The notes under the pieces: model-generated
What the model was told of the DNA's origin: nothing
Seen by the model: the letters and a program-made list of their open reading frames with translations, nothing else
The model's database searches: none
Made by a program: the position numbers and the translations under genes
Shown here: positions 53,207-61,628 of the stretch, in pieces
Position numbering within the stretch: the stretch's first letter is position 1
Layout: each line of letters starts with the position of its first letter
Source of the DNA: Pseudomonas brassicacearum
Lineage (GTDB): Bacteria > Pseudomonadota > Gammaproteobacteria > Pseudomonadales > Pseudomonadaceae
DNA: 64,000 nucleotides
Reading direction: 5' to 3'
NCBI RefSeq assembly: GCF_003732265.1
Contig: NZ_MOBK01000001.1
Span: forward strand, 310,001-374,000

Positions 53207-53810
53207 AGGGATAAACGTCCAAAGTATCGGTTTCATCGACGCAAAGCGCCGGGCCAAAAGTGCCGGTCACGTCGATGTCTTTCGGGGCCGGTGGGTACAC
53301 GTCGATCTCTTCCCCTTCTTGCACGCACACAGCTATGCCCAGTACGCCCTCGGTCTGCAGACTGAGCGCCAGGTTGGTCATGTGCCGGCTAACCGGGCGG
53401 GCGTCGTCGATCAACCACGCCAGTTCCTCGTACAGTTCCTCGGTGATGCCCGAGTCATTCAGCCCGACCTCAAGGGCGAAGGTGCCGGGAACGCCTTCCG
53501 GCATGGTGTCGAACCACTCAACCACGTCGATGAGGTAGCCCAAGGGCTCCACCACCCGGCGCAACGCACCAATGGTGCCTTTGCGCGCGTGCACGTCGTA
53601 CGCCGAACGGATCGCGGTACGCTTGGCCTCTTGGGTCCAGTTGTTGTTCCAGCGGTCCACCGACCAGGACCAGGCCAGATACGGCAGCAAGTGCTCAGGA
53701 CAGGTGTCGGCGTCGTACAAACTGCGCAGGGGAATCAGTGTGCTTTCGGAGTTGGCCGCTTCCACGGCCAGTTCCAGCGGCGTGCTGTTCAGGGGCATCT
53801 GACTGCTCAT
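53199..53810 (-). CDS. Tail protein I (baseplate)
   Basis: 203 aa from ATG 53810, overlapping the gpJ stop (ATGA). LIPLRSLYDADTCPEHLLPY, LAWSWSVDRWNNNWTQEAKR and GTIGALRRVVEPLGYLIDVV match P2 gpI. The C-terminal VYPPAPKDIDVTG extension is variable in the family. Confidence 0.93.
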   Translation of the reverse strand: MSSQMPLNSTPLELAVEAANSESTLIPLRSLYDADTCPEHLLPYLAWSWSVDRWNNNWTQEAKRTAIRSAYDVHARKGTIGALRRVVEPLGYLIDVVEWFDTMPEGVPGTFALEVGLNDSGITEELYEELAWLIDDARPVSRHMTNLALSLQTEGVLGIAVCVQEGEEIDVYPPAPKDIDVTGTFGPALCVDETDTLDVYPYD

Positions 53811-54694
53811 GTCAGACTGGCTCCCAGCACCACGTTGTAGCCGGTGCAGTACGCTGCCTCGGCCTTGGTCGGTCTGATGTCGGTCCAATCCAGCAGCTCA
53901 ACCCGAGCAATGCCAGGAATGTGCAGCTGCGCATCGATCCCCGATCGCGCCACTTCCAGCCCCAGGCGTCGACGCGGGTTGATCCACTCACTCAGCCGTT
54001 TCTGGCTTTCGGCCAGATAGGCTTCGTTCTCCGGACCGGGTGCCTGCGGATACAGCACGGCTTCAATGCGGTAGTCGATCACCGCCGCGCTCTGCACCGT
54101 GAGCCGATCGCCCAACGGCCGCACCTCTTCGTCATTCAGATGCAACCGGACCTGCTCGAGCAGCTCCGGCGGAGCGCCGCCACTGCCCTCCAGACTGAGC
54201 ACGGTGACCACCACCACGGCCGGCGATGGGCTTTCCGCCGTAGCATCGGCCACCAGCCCCGAGGCGTTACGCGCATGTAGGATGTAGCTGTTACGCGGCC
54301 CCGCCGTGGTCAGGCCTTCATACGACAACTGCACCCGCTCACGCAGAGCATCGTCCTCTTCGAGCACCTGCGGCGTCGGCGGCACCGTGCTCGGATCTCC
54401 GGCCTGAATCACCAGACGCTGCAGGTTGACGTTGGCAGCCAGGTGATCGAGGTCGGCTCGCTCGGCATGGGCCAACAGCAAAGCCTTGCCGGCGTCGTTG
54501 ACCCGCGCCCGGTTCTGCAAGGCGCCATACGCGGCCTGCTCGATCAGCTTGAGCACTGGGTCGCTTTCCAGCTCCGCGCTCCAGTTGTCGCCCATGCTCA
54601 GGCGGAAGGCTTCGAGTTTCTCCTGGTAAACCGCCTCAAAGTCGAGGTCCTCCAGCACTTGCGGCGGCGGAAGGGCCGCCAGTTCCATGGTCAT
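53807..54694 (-). CDS. Baseplate assembly protein J
   Basis: 295 aa. LEDLDFEAVYQEKLEAF, KALLLAHAERADLDHLAANV, LRERVQLSYEGLTTAGPRNS and YILHARNASGLVADATAESP match P2 gpJ/Gp47. Baseplate wedge component. Overlaps W and I by four bases each, indicating coupled translation. Confidence 0.94.
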   Translation of the reverse strand: MTMELAALPPPQVLEDLDFEAVYQEKLEAFRLSMGDNWSAELESDPVLKLIEQAAYGALQNRARVNDAGKALLLAHAERADLDHLAANVNLQRLVIQAGDPSTVPPTPQVLEEDDALRERVQLSYEGLTTAGPRNSYILHARNASGLVADATAESPSPAVVVVTVLSLEGSGGAPPELLEQVRLHLNDEEVRPLGDRLTVQSAAVIDYRIEAVLYPQAPGPENEAYLAESQKRLSEWINPRRRLGLEVARSGIDAQLHIPGIARVELLDWTDIRPTKAEAAYCTGYNVVLGASLT

Positions 54695-55026
54695 GCGGAC
54701 ACCTCCAAAGTCACGTCACTGCCCAGGTACTGCCCGGTCAGTTCAAAGGTGATACGACCGTCGAGAATGGCCACAGCGCGCACCCGGCCCAGTTTAAGGC
54801 GAGGCTCCCAACGCCCTAGCGTGCTGGCCACCTCCGCCTGCACGGCACTTTTCCAGCCGTCATTCACCGGCAGGTCGACAAAGCGCCGCAGCTTGCTGCC
54901 GTACTCCGGGCGCATGCGTCGGCTGCCCAGCGGCGTCGACAAAATGTCCTCGATGGACTGACGCAGGTGATCAAGGCCGGAAATGAGTTGGCCGGTGCGG
55001 CGGTCCAGTCCGATCATCCCGATCAT
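54691..55026 (-). CDS. Baseplate protein W (gp25-like)
   Basis: 111 aa from ATG 55026 with GAGGG upstream. MIGLDRRTGQLISGLDHLRQ, SIEDILSTPLGSRRMRPEYG and SKLRRFVDLP are the gp25/gpW (IraD-like) signature. Baseplate wedge/lysozyme-fold protein. Confidence 0.94.
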   Translation of the reverse strand: MIGMIGLDRRTGQLISGLDHLRQSIEDILSTPLGSRRMRPEYGSKLRRFVDLPVNDGWKSAVQAEVASTLGRWEPRLKLGRVRAVAILDGRITFELTGQYLGSDVTLEVSA

Positions 55027-55030
55027 TCGA

Positions 55031-55252
55031 TCAGCCCTCGACCGGGATAAAATCCTTGCGACCGTGCAAATACTCGATCGCCACCGTGTCATCCGAGGCC
55101 ACCGCAACCTGACCCTTTTCCACTTTCAAGGTGCGCTCGGCGTCCAGCAGGATCAGTACCCGCGAGGTGAACAGCGTGTCACGAAAGAAGCTCAGCGTGG
55201 CCGGCGCGGGTGCCTCACTGGCCTCTGATACGTCCTTGGTTTTGCTTGTCAT
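55031..55252 (-). CDS. Small phage protein between V and W
   Basis: 73 aa from ATG 55252, 8 bases after GGAG; the ATG at 55258 is too close to the ribosome site. TLSFFRDTLFTSRVLILLDA and DDTVAIEYLHGRKDFIPVEG. Possibly a tail component; function unknown. Confidence 0.65.
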   Translation of the reverse strand: MTSKTKDVSEASEAPAPATLSFFRDTLFTSRVLILLDAERTLKVEKGQVAVASDDTVAIEYLHGRKDFIPVEG

Positions 55253-55269
55253 GGGCATTACTCCAGGTA

Positions 55270-55294
55270 TAAAAAAACCCGCACACGGCGGGCT
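55270..55294 (-). terminator. Hairpin between V and the 73-aa gene
   Basis: Minus strand AGCCCGC CGTGT GCGGGTT followed by T7. Confidence 0.72.
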
Positions 55295-55313
55295 GAATGT
55301 TTAGGCCATCAAA

Positions 55314-55874
55314 TTAATGTGAGTGGTGGTTGCTGTTGCCGCCGGCATCCATGATCGTGCCGGCACCGGTGATGTCGCCGGACACGCTCAGCGAACCGTC
55401 GATGCTCACCTCACCCGCCAAGGAGATCTGGCCTGCCGTCACCCGGACATGTGCCGGCGTCACTTCAAATTGCGAGCCACCGACAGTGATGGTCGCGCTG
55501 CTGCCGTCGGGTAACGCGATGCTGTAGCTGCCGGCTTGCCAGTCGTAGACCAGTGACCCGCCATCGTCGAAATACCAAGCCTCGACGTGATCGCGGTTGT
55601 CCGGCGGTACCCCAGCGTTGCCGTACAGCCCCGGGATAAAGGTGCCCATGGCCGGATCACCGCTGGGGCTGAACAGCGCACCCTGCTCATTCAGGCTCGG
55701 CGCGCGCCAATGACGGGCCTTGCCCGCCGCCAGACTGTGCCAACGCACCCAGGCACTGACCCAAGTACCGGCCTTGACCCGCACTCTCCCGGCCATTAGA
55801 TCGACGCCGACCACCACGCAGGGCATCAGCATCGCCGCGATCATCCGATCGTGTTCGGCACTTGCGTATCCCAT
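55314..55874 (-). CDS. Baseplate spike protein V
   Basis: 186 aa, GGAGG 7 bases before ATG. OB-fold N-terminus (MPCVVVGVDLMAGRVRVKAG, RHWRAPSLNEQGALFSPSGD) is followed by a beta-helical spike (ITVGGSQFEVTPAHVRVTAG, SIDGSLSVSGDITGAGTIMD) ending NHHSH. The terminal His-x-His resembles the iron-binding tip of the P2 spike. Membrane-piercing device. Confidence 0.93.
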   Translation of the reverse strand: MGYASAEHDRMIAAMLMPCVVVGVDLMAGRVRVKAGTWVSAWVRWHSLAAGKARHWRAPSLNEQGALFSPSGDPAMGTFIPGLYGNAGVPPDNRDHVEAWYFDDGGSLVYDWQAGSYSIALPDGSSATITVGGSQFEVTPAHVRVTAGQISLAGEVSIDGSLSVSGDITGAGTIMDAGGNSNHHSH

Positions 55875-56404
55875 GCCAGATCCTCCGGCTGAAAGTAGTG
55901 ATCTTCATTGCCGGTACCGGTGCAGCCGTCAACGTTTAGATACAGGGTGCCCGGAGGCTCAACTGGCCATAACCATTCAACCTCACCGAGATAGATCTGC
56001 TGGGTCCATTCCACCATCCACACGGTGTAGCCATCCAGTTCGGGCTTGGTCCAGTCTTGGCGCGAAGCCACGAATTGCGCCTGCTCGACATTGTCCAGAC
56101 CCCAGGTCTGCCCCCGAAGGAGGATTGCTATTTGCGCCGCCAATTGGGCACCGAGTTGCTGATGCCGGACCAACTCGGGCGCGACAATAATTCGCGCCTC
56201 AAAACGTTGGACCAGCACCGTTTCACCGGTACCGATGTCTTGCCCGGGCTCAAACTCCACCGGTTCCAGGAACACCGCCGGTAGCGCCACCCGGTCCTGA
56301 ATGTCTGGACAGGTCGCGACAAATCGCACAGAGGGCAGCGCTTGACGGAGGTGTTCCTCGATGGCGGCGTACAGCGCGTCCAGCGAAAAAGCAGGATCAG
56401 ACAC
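55841..56404 (-). CDS. Phage protein, probable tail completion/connector
   Basis: 187 aa. DALYAAIEEHLRQALPSVRF, RFEARIIVAPELVRHQQLGA and WTKPELDGYTVWMVEWTQQI suggest a gpU/tail-terminator-like fold. It lies between the gpZ homolog and spike V at the head/tail module seam. Function inferred from position. Confidence 0.6.
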   Translation of the reverse strand: MSDPAFSLDALYAAIEEHLRQALPSVRFVATCPDIQDRVALPAVFLEPVEFEPGQDIGTGETVLVQRFEARIIVAPELVRHQQLGAQLAAQIAILLRGQTWGLDNVEQAQFVASRQDWTKPELDGYTVWMVEWTQQIYLGEVEWLWPVEPPGTLYLNVDGCTGTGNEDHYFQPEDLAWDTQVPNTIG

Positions 56405-57029
56405 GGGCGCTCCCCTTCAGGTACTTATGCAGTTCAAAGTTCATTTCCTGCTTGAATACGATCAGCAGGCGCTCATCGGCTTTGTTGGCCCAGATGTAAA
56501 AAGGCTCTTCGGCGTCTTCGAGCGAAACCTTGGCCTTGGCCAGTGGAAAACGATGGTCGTTTTCCGCGATCCAGCCCGAGCTTGAACCCCCAGCCGCGGA
56601 TGCGCCGCCGGGATAGTCGTCCGGGTTGAAATGTTTGCTGGAGGTACGAATCCAGATATCCGCCTTGTTGCCATACACACGCTTGTAAAAAGCGCCCTGA
56701 TACCGTCGTCCCGCCACCGAGACACCAGCCTTGCCCTGACGGGGATTCCCTACCCGGCTGGCGTCCATTGGGTTGGTGCCGAACCAAAGTTTGCCCGGTT
56801 GCCCCTGGCCTTTGATGGGATAACAACGCAGACGCTGCCGCACTGCCCGCACGGCAATCTGCTCCTGCTTGCTGACATCGCGCGCCATGTGGGTGGCCAG
56901 CCACCCCAACGTCTTGTTAATCGCCCGTCGTTGCGCCGCGGCCACGGCCTTGGGCATCACCTTGGCCAGTTGTTCAAAAGCCTGCACATCGTCAGCCGAA
57001 AGCTGCAGCGACACCGGCACAGCACTCAT
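56397..57029 (-). CDS. Minor tail protein Z-like (GPZ)
   Basis: 210 aa. AFEQLAKVMPKAVAAAQRRA, INKTLGWLATHMARDVSKQE and KLWFGTNPMDASRVG match the prophage GPZ family of lambda-type connectors. In a contractile-tail phage it probably acts at the head-tail joint. Confidence 0.82.
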   Translation of the reverse strand: MSAVPVSLQLSADDVQAFEQLAKVMPKAVAAAQRRAINKTLGWLATHMARDVSKQEQIAVRAVRQRLRCYPIKGQGQPGKLWFGTNPMDASRVGNPRQGKAGVSVAGRRYQGAFYKRVYGNKADIWIRTSSKHFNPDDYPGGASAAGGSSSGWIAENDHRFPLAKAKVSLEDAEEPFYIWANKADERLLIVFKQEMNFELHKYLKGSARV

Positions 57030-57340
57030 GCTTTTAACCTCAGCGACAAGGCCACCAGCCCATCACCCGCTGGTTCCAGGTGCGTCAGGGTGTACTCGCC
57101 ACCGCCGTCCAGGGCGGGCAACTCGATGAGCACCGTTTGCGTTTTTTCCACGCCCGCGGCATCGGCGACCCGAATGTGAAAACACGGCTCGCGCAGACCG
57201 GTGTTCAAGCGCCCGATCTTGGGTTGCAACCAGGGTGCCGAAAACATGCCCAGCACCCGCCGACCTTCGATGTAGCCAACGTCGGCCAGGGTGTCGAACA
57301 CCACGCTGTCGATTTCCGCGACCAGCTCTCGAAAGGCCAT
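57026..57340 (-). CDS. Probable head-tail joining protein
   Basis: 104 aa from ATG 57340, overlapping the upstream open frame. MAFRELVAEIDSVVFDTLAD and RRVLGMFSAPWLQPKIGRLN resemble lambda FII-type and gp17-like head-tail connectors in size and position between capsid and gpZ. Assignment by context. Confidence 0.6.
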   Translation of the reverse strand: MAFRELVAEIDSVVFDTLADVGYIEGRRVLGMFSAPWLQPKIGRLNTGLREPCFHIRVADAAGVEKTQTVLIELPALDGGGEYTLTHLEPAGDGLVALSLRLKA

Positions 57341-57342
57341 GA

Positions 57343-58338
57343 TCAGAGCGTCAGCAGGATCTGCGCCCGCGGACGCGTACACAGGTGCAATGGGTTGGAC
57401 TGGGCTTCGCCGACCATGCCCTTGTTGAACGGCAGTGGTTCCAGCTTGCTGTAATACGGCAGGCCTTGGGTATTGGCGGTCTCCATGTAGTCCGCTGGGG
57501 CAAAGCAGGAGATGTACAGCTCCGGCACGCCTTCAGGAATCAATAACGCCTGATCGTCGTGGATAAATGATACGCCAGCGATGCGCCCCCGGTAGCGCTC
57601 CCAGACGATGCCACCCAGCTCGAAACTGTCCCGCGCATCGCCACGCAATTCCGCGGCCTGGATCGTATTGAGATAGGTTTCCTCAACCGATTTGTGCGTG
57701 ATCAGCTTGTTCCAGAAATTCTTGCCGCAGAAGGCCCGCGCGCCCGAGCTGGTCACGCTACCCAACTCATCGTCTTGCATGTCCAACGCTTCGGCGCACT
57801 TGACCCGGATCTTCGTCGCCGAGTCGTTCAGGCCCATGGACAGGCGTTGTTGCTCCACACCAAACGCCTGATAGATGTTCAGCAGGACCGTCGAGCCATC
57901 CGCGTCCAGCACCAGGCCATTGAGCGCGCCCATGCGCTGGAATTCATGAGTGGCGTCGAGCTGACGCTTGGCTTTGCTCAGGCGGGTGTTCACCACGCCC
58001 TGCACAGCCTGCAGTTCGGTCGTCGTACCAAAGGCGCGAATGCCCTGAATCTCGTCGGCCTTGATGGTGAAACGCTGCGGCAGATGCACGGTATTGAACG
58101 GGATTATCTGCCGCTTGCTGGCACCGACGACCAGCCCCGAGGTGCCGCGCTCACCCGCGGGCACCAACGCCAAGGTATTGCCGTCCTTTTCGATCTGGAC
58201 GGTCAGGGTGCTGATGCCTTCCTCGCGAAACAGCCCCAGGCTGCTGATGCGACCCGGCAAATATTCCTGTTCGTTGATCGCCGCCGTCAGCGAGGACACA
58301 GAAAAAACATCGTCGGTAAAAATGCCAATATCGGCCAT
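57343..58338 (-). CDS. Major capsid protein (lambda gpE family)
   Basis: 331 aa from ATG 58338 with GGAGAG 7 bases upstream. SSLTAAINEQEYLPGRISSL, GASKRQIIPFNTVHLPQRFT, NLTRLSKAKRQLD-like VVNTRLSKAKRQLDATHEF and RPRAQILLTL-type ending (CTRPRAQILLTL) are typical of gpE. HK97-fold shell protein. Confidence 0.94.
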   Translation of the reverse strand: MADIGIFTDDVFSVSSLTAAINEQEYLPGRISSLGLFREEGISTLTVQIEKDGNTLALVPAGERGTSGLVVGASKRQIIPFNTVHLPQRFTIKADEIQGIRAFGTTTELQAVQGVVNTRLSKAKRQLDATHEFQRMGALNGLVLDADGSTVLLNIYQAFGVEQQRLSMGLNDSATKIRVKCAEALDMQDDELGSVTSSGARAFCGKNFWNKLITHKSVEETYLNTIQAAELRGDARDSFELGGIVWERYRGRIAGVSFIHDDQALLIPEGVPELYISCFAPADYMETANTQGLPYYSKLEPLPFNKGMVGEAQSNPLHLCTRPRAQILLTL

Positions 58339-58359
58339 AAAGAGGCTCTCCAGAAATGC

Positions 58360-58383
58360 AAAACCCCGCACAGGGCGGGGTTG
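58360..58383 (-). terminator. Hairpin between decoration and capsid genes
   Basis: Minus strand AACCCCGC CCTGT GCGGGGTT then TT. Confidence 0.6.
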
Positions 58384-58400
58384 GGGAAAAGGGAACTGAC

Positions 58401-58745
58401 TTAGCGGGCAATCACAAACTGAGCCGCCAAGGCGGCTTCAGCGTCAGCGTCGAAACCGGTCAAATGCACCTCGCTGACCTCGGCCAGTCGCACCACCGCA
58501 CTGGCTCGACGCTCCTCGGTCGATTCGCCCAGTGGCCCGTACAGGATGCACGTCGCCACTTCCGTGCCGTCGGTGGCGACGGGATCGTAAGGCGCAAACT
58601 CATTGGTCGCGGTGACCAGTCCCAGCACCTGGCCGGCATTCAATGCGGGGCCAGCGGCCACCAGAATGGATTCACGAGAGATCTTCCCGGCCCCTTCGGA
58701 GAGCAGAAACTCGCCAGCGTGTAGCGTTTCGTACTTTACGGTCAT
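58401..58745 (-). CDS. Head decoration protein (lambda gpD family)
   Basis: 114 aa. YETLHAGEFLLSEGAGKISR, ILVAAGPALNAGQVLGLVTA and YDPVATDGTEVATCILYGPL follow lambda gpD, which stabilises the expanded capsid. Overlaps the protease stop (ATGA). Confidence 0.92.
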   Translation of the reverse strand: MTVKYETLHAGEFLLSEGAGKISRESILVAAGPALNAGQVLGLVTATNEFAPYDPVATDGTEVATCILYGPLGESTEERRASAVVRLAEVSEVHLTGFDADAEAALAAQFVIAR

Positions 58746-59890
58746 GCTCGTGCTCCTTTTGCACTGTTGGATTGCCCGGCATGGGCCGCCGAACGGGCGG
58801 CCCAGATCGAAGAAGGATTCGGTTGTTTCGCCTGCACCTTCGGCGCGGGGTCATCGTCGAGGGGCACGCTGTTGTCGATTTCGAAACCGTTGCCGCTGCT
58901 GACGATCTTGTCGAACAGCCGCGCCCGCACCGCGGGCTCATCCAGCCCCGCGGCCACGTAATCGGCGCTGAGCTCTGGAAGGCGTGCTGCGACGCACAGG
59001 TCATGCACCGCCTTGGCCCGGGTTAGCCCCGCCAGGACGATCTCCTCGCTTTCAAGCTGGGTCGAACTGAGCAACGGCGCGACCAGGTTGCTGATCCCTG
59101 ACTCGGCACAACGCTGAGTGATCAACAACGCCAGCTTGGCCGAGTCGACCACGGGCGCGGGTGGATCGTGTGGCTCCAACTTCGGATCCGGTTCGGGTGC
59201 CTCATCAAGTTGGGCCAGCAGTTCGGCCGGTGCGTGCTGGTAACGCTGGAGCACCGCGCCCTGTCCCAAACACGCTTTGACCTGAACCCCGTCGCCGACC
59301 TCATCGGCCAAGCCCAGGGCCACTGCTTCATTGGCAGTGAGCCAGGTTTCAGCGGCGACCATGCGCCGCAGCTCAGCTTCATCGATGTTCGGTGCCTTGG
59401 CCATGTAGGCCGCGATGATTGCCTCCATGGTTTGGTCGAGGACATCGGCCACTTTACGAAAGCTGTCGGCATCGCCGGCCGCATAGGTCCACGGATTGTG
59501 GATCATGTACATGGCATTGGCCGCGATCACCACCTTGTGGGCACCGCACACCGCGACACTGGCCGCGCTCGCAGCCAACGCGTCGATGCGAGCCGTGCAA
59601 CGCTCGCCCAACCGCGACAAGGTGTTGTGCATGGCCAACCCGTCGAACAGGTCGCCGCCGATGCTGTTGAACGCCGCGATGACCGGTGACACGCCGTCAT
59701 CGACGGCGCGCAGATCCTGCATGAACTGACTGGCGGTAATGCCCCAGGTACCGATCTCGCCATACACAAAGACTTCGATCACGCGCTCGGTGGCTTCGCC
59801 GCTGGCGTGCACGGCGTACCAGCTTTTGTCCTGCACTGGCACGTGTTCGCCGGCCCTGTTGTAAATGCGCGGAGTCGCGTTTTTGCTCAT
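58742..59890 (-). CDS. ClpP-like head maturation protease with scaffold C-terminus
   Basis: 382 aa. VIAAFNSIGGDLFDGLAMHN, LAASAASVAVCGAHKV (catalytic Ser) and YMIHNPWTYAAGDADSFR (His) form a ClpP/SppA-type protease. The C-terminal about 150 residues are charged and Ala-rich, consistent with scaffolding as in lambda C/Nu3. Processes the prohead. Confidence 0.9.
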   Translation of the reverse strand: MSKNATPRIYNRAGEHVPVQDKSWYAVHASGEATERVIEVFVYGEIGTWGITASQFMQDLRAVDDGVSPVIAAFNSIGGDLFDGLAMHNTLSRLGERCTARIDALAASAASVAVCGAHKVVIAANAMYMIHNPWTYAAGDADSFRKVADVLDQTMEAIIAAYMAKAPNIDEAELRRMVAAETWLTANEAVALGLADEVGDGVQVKACLGQGAVLQRYQHAPAELLAQLDEAPEPDPKLEPHDPPAPVVDSAKLALLITQRCAESGISNLVAPLLSSTQLESEEIVLAGLTRAKAVHDLCVAARLPELSADYVAAGLDEPAVRARLFDKIVSSGNGFEIDNSVPLDDDPAPKVQAKQPNPSSIWAARSAAHAGQSNSAKGARA

Positions 59891-61371
59891 GTTTGCTCCT
59901 GGTCGTCGAGCGCCTGAAGCAGTTCGACGAGCGTGCTGTAATTAAGACCTTTGCCCCGAGCCCGCTCGGCATCGGCGGCGTTTTCTTCGTCCACCGTTTC
60001 GGCGTCATAACCGGTGCGCAAGACCATCTCGCTGCGCGAGGCGAAGCCGGCGTTGACTTCCATCGTGCGGGACTGAACATCCTGAACCGGATGGATATAG
60101 GCCCAGCCTTGTGGCACCCAGCGCGTGCGCAGGTACTCACGTCGGCGCTGGGCATAGTCCGGCAACAGCACGGCGCCACTGAGCACCGCCATGTCCATCC
60201 AGGCGGCCCGCACCGGGCGACACAACTGGTGCACATACACACCAAATTGCAGTTGCTCCAGGCGACGCCGGAACTCAGTGAGTACCACGCGCAGTGCGCG
60301 GTCATTCACCCCGCGCATGTCGCCCGTGAGAATTTCGTAGGGCATCCCGGCACCGGCGGCCGCGGCCATCAGTTGCTGACGCATGAAGTCCGCGTAGTTG
60401 TTACCCGCGTCCGGTGGCGTGGAAAACTCAACCTCCTCGCCCGGTAACAGCTCCTGCATGGTCCCGGGTTCCAGGGCGACCATGGGCGTGAATCCATCCG
60501 AGGCAAGGTTCAACGGCGCACCGGTCACCGGGTCCACTGGAGTCTGGATGTCATCCGGCGATGGCTTTTTGATGAAACCGGCGAACAGATTCGCCACCTC
60601 CTGACGGAACAGCACCGCATCGTCGTAATTGTCCAGGCTGCGCAAGCGTTTGAGGACCGGCGACAAGCGTGGCAAGCCGCGCAACTGTCCCGGCTCGACC
60701 GGCTCAAAAATGTGCAGCACCTGGCTGGCCGGCACCCGCACCAGCTGGTTGTAGCCACTGTTCAAGGACGAGGCATCTCCGGGATGCGAACGGTACATCC
60801 AATACGCTACCCGACGGCTGTCCGGAGTGAACTCGATCCCGGCGCGGATAACGTTGCCATTGCGCGCGGCCTCGAACTTGTCGTGCGGCACAAATTCCGG
60901 GGCCAGCACCTGAAGCTGCAACGGCACCACCAAGCCTTCGTCGAGGCTGCGCGGACGCAAGCGAACAAAACATTCACCGGCCGTTTCCACGGTCCGCGCG
61001 ATCAGGGCCTGTTGTCCGTAGAAGTCAGTCAGACCATCGGCATCTGACTCTTCTGCCCAATCGGCCCAGAGTTCCTGTAGCAGGTGCCGAAGTTCATCGT
61101 CTTGGGTTTTGGGCCGCGGCGTGATGCCGGTGCCGATCAGATTGCTGACCCGTTTATCGATGACGTTGAAGGCGTACGGGTCATTGCGCACCGCTGCGCG
61201 GGAACGTGAGCGCAGGTTGCGCAACGCCGGAATCGCAATGCTGTTGAAGCCGGCGTCGGGTGCATCCCAACTCGCGGAACGACGCCCTTCGGCGGCCCCT
61301 TCGTAACTGGCCTTGATGTTCGACGGAATCAGGAAACCGCTGCGGCCCAAGGTGGGAAAGTGACGAGCCAT
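59887..61371 (-). CDS. Portal protein (lambda gpB family)
   Basis: 494 aa. ALRNLRSRSRAAVRNDPYAF, FVRLRPRSLDEGLVVPLQLQ, VLTEFRRRLEQLQFGVYVHQ and PVQDVQSRTMEVNAGFASRS are portal hallmarks. Start overlaps the gpW stop as TAATG; the stop overlaps the protease ATG. Dodecameric DNA channel of the head. Confidence 0.95.
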   Translation of the reverse strand: MARHFPTLGRSGFLIPSNIKASYEGAAEGRRSASWDAPDAGFNSIAIPALRNLRSRSRAAVRNDPYAFNVIDKRVSNLIGTGITPRPKTQDDELRHLLQELWADWAEESDADGLTDFYGQQALIARTVETAGECFVRLRPRSLDEGLVVPLQLQVLAPEFVPHDKFEAARNGNVIRAGIEFTPDSRRVAYWMYRSHPGDASSLNSGYNQLVRVPASQVLHIFEPVEPGQLRGLPRLSPVLKRLRSLDNYDDAVLFRQEVANLFAGFIKKPSPDDIQTPVDPVTGAPLNLASDGFTPMVALEPGTMQELLPGEEVEFSTPPDAGNNYADFMRQQLMAAAAGAGMPYEILTGDMRGVNDRALRVVLTEFRRRLEQLQFGVYVHQLCRPVRAAWMDMAVLSGAVLLPDYAQRRREYLRTRWVPQGWAYIHPVQDVQSRTMEVNAGFASRSEMVLRTGYDAETVDEENAADAERARGKGLNYSTLVELLQALDDQEQT

Positions 61372-61577
61372 TACAGTCCCTTGCCTCCATGATAAAGCCG
61401 TACGATGCGCGACCGAGGACCAGCCGCCGCAATCAGCGAGCTGCGAATTTCATCGCGTGCCCTGAGCAGTTCGTCGATGTCGCGGTACTCAACGTTGCGA
61501 TCCGCGTAGCGCACGATTTTTTCGCCGCGCGCGATTGCCTTCTCGACCGCATCGAGTTGCTGTTGGGTAAAGGCCAT
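61371..61577 (-). CDS. gpW-like head-tail joining protein
   Basis: 68 aa: QLDAVEKAIARGEKIVRYAD, RNVEYRDIDELLRARDEIRS. Clear lambda gpW family, which closes the portal after packaging. Confidence 0.9.
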   Translation of the reverse strand: MAFTQQQLDAVEKAIARGEKIVRYADRNVEYRDIDELLRARDEIRSSLIAAAGPRSRIVRLYHGGKGL

Positions 61578-61628
61578 GGGATCGCTCTAAAGTAAAAGAC
61601 AACGGGGGGTGCAACTGAGCGTTTTCAC

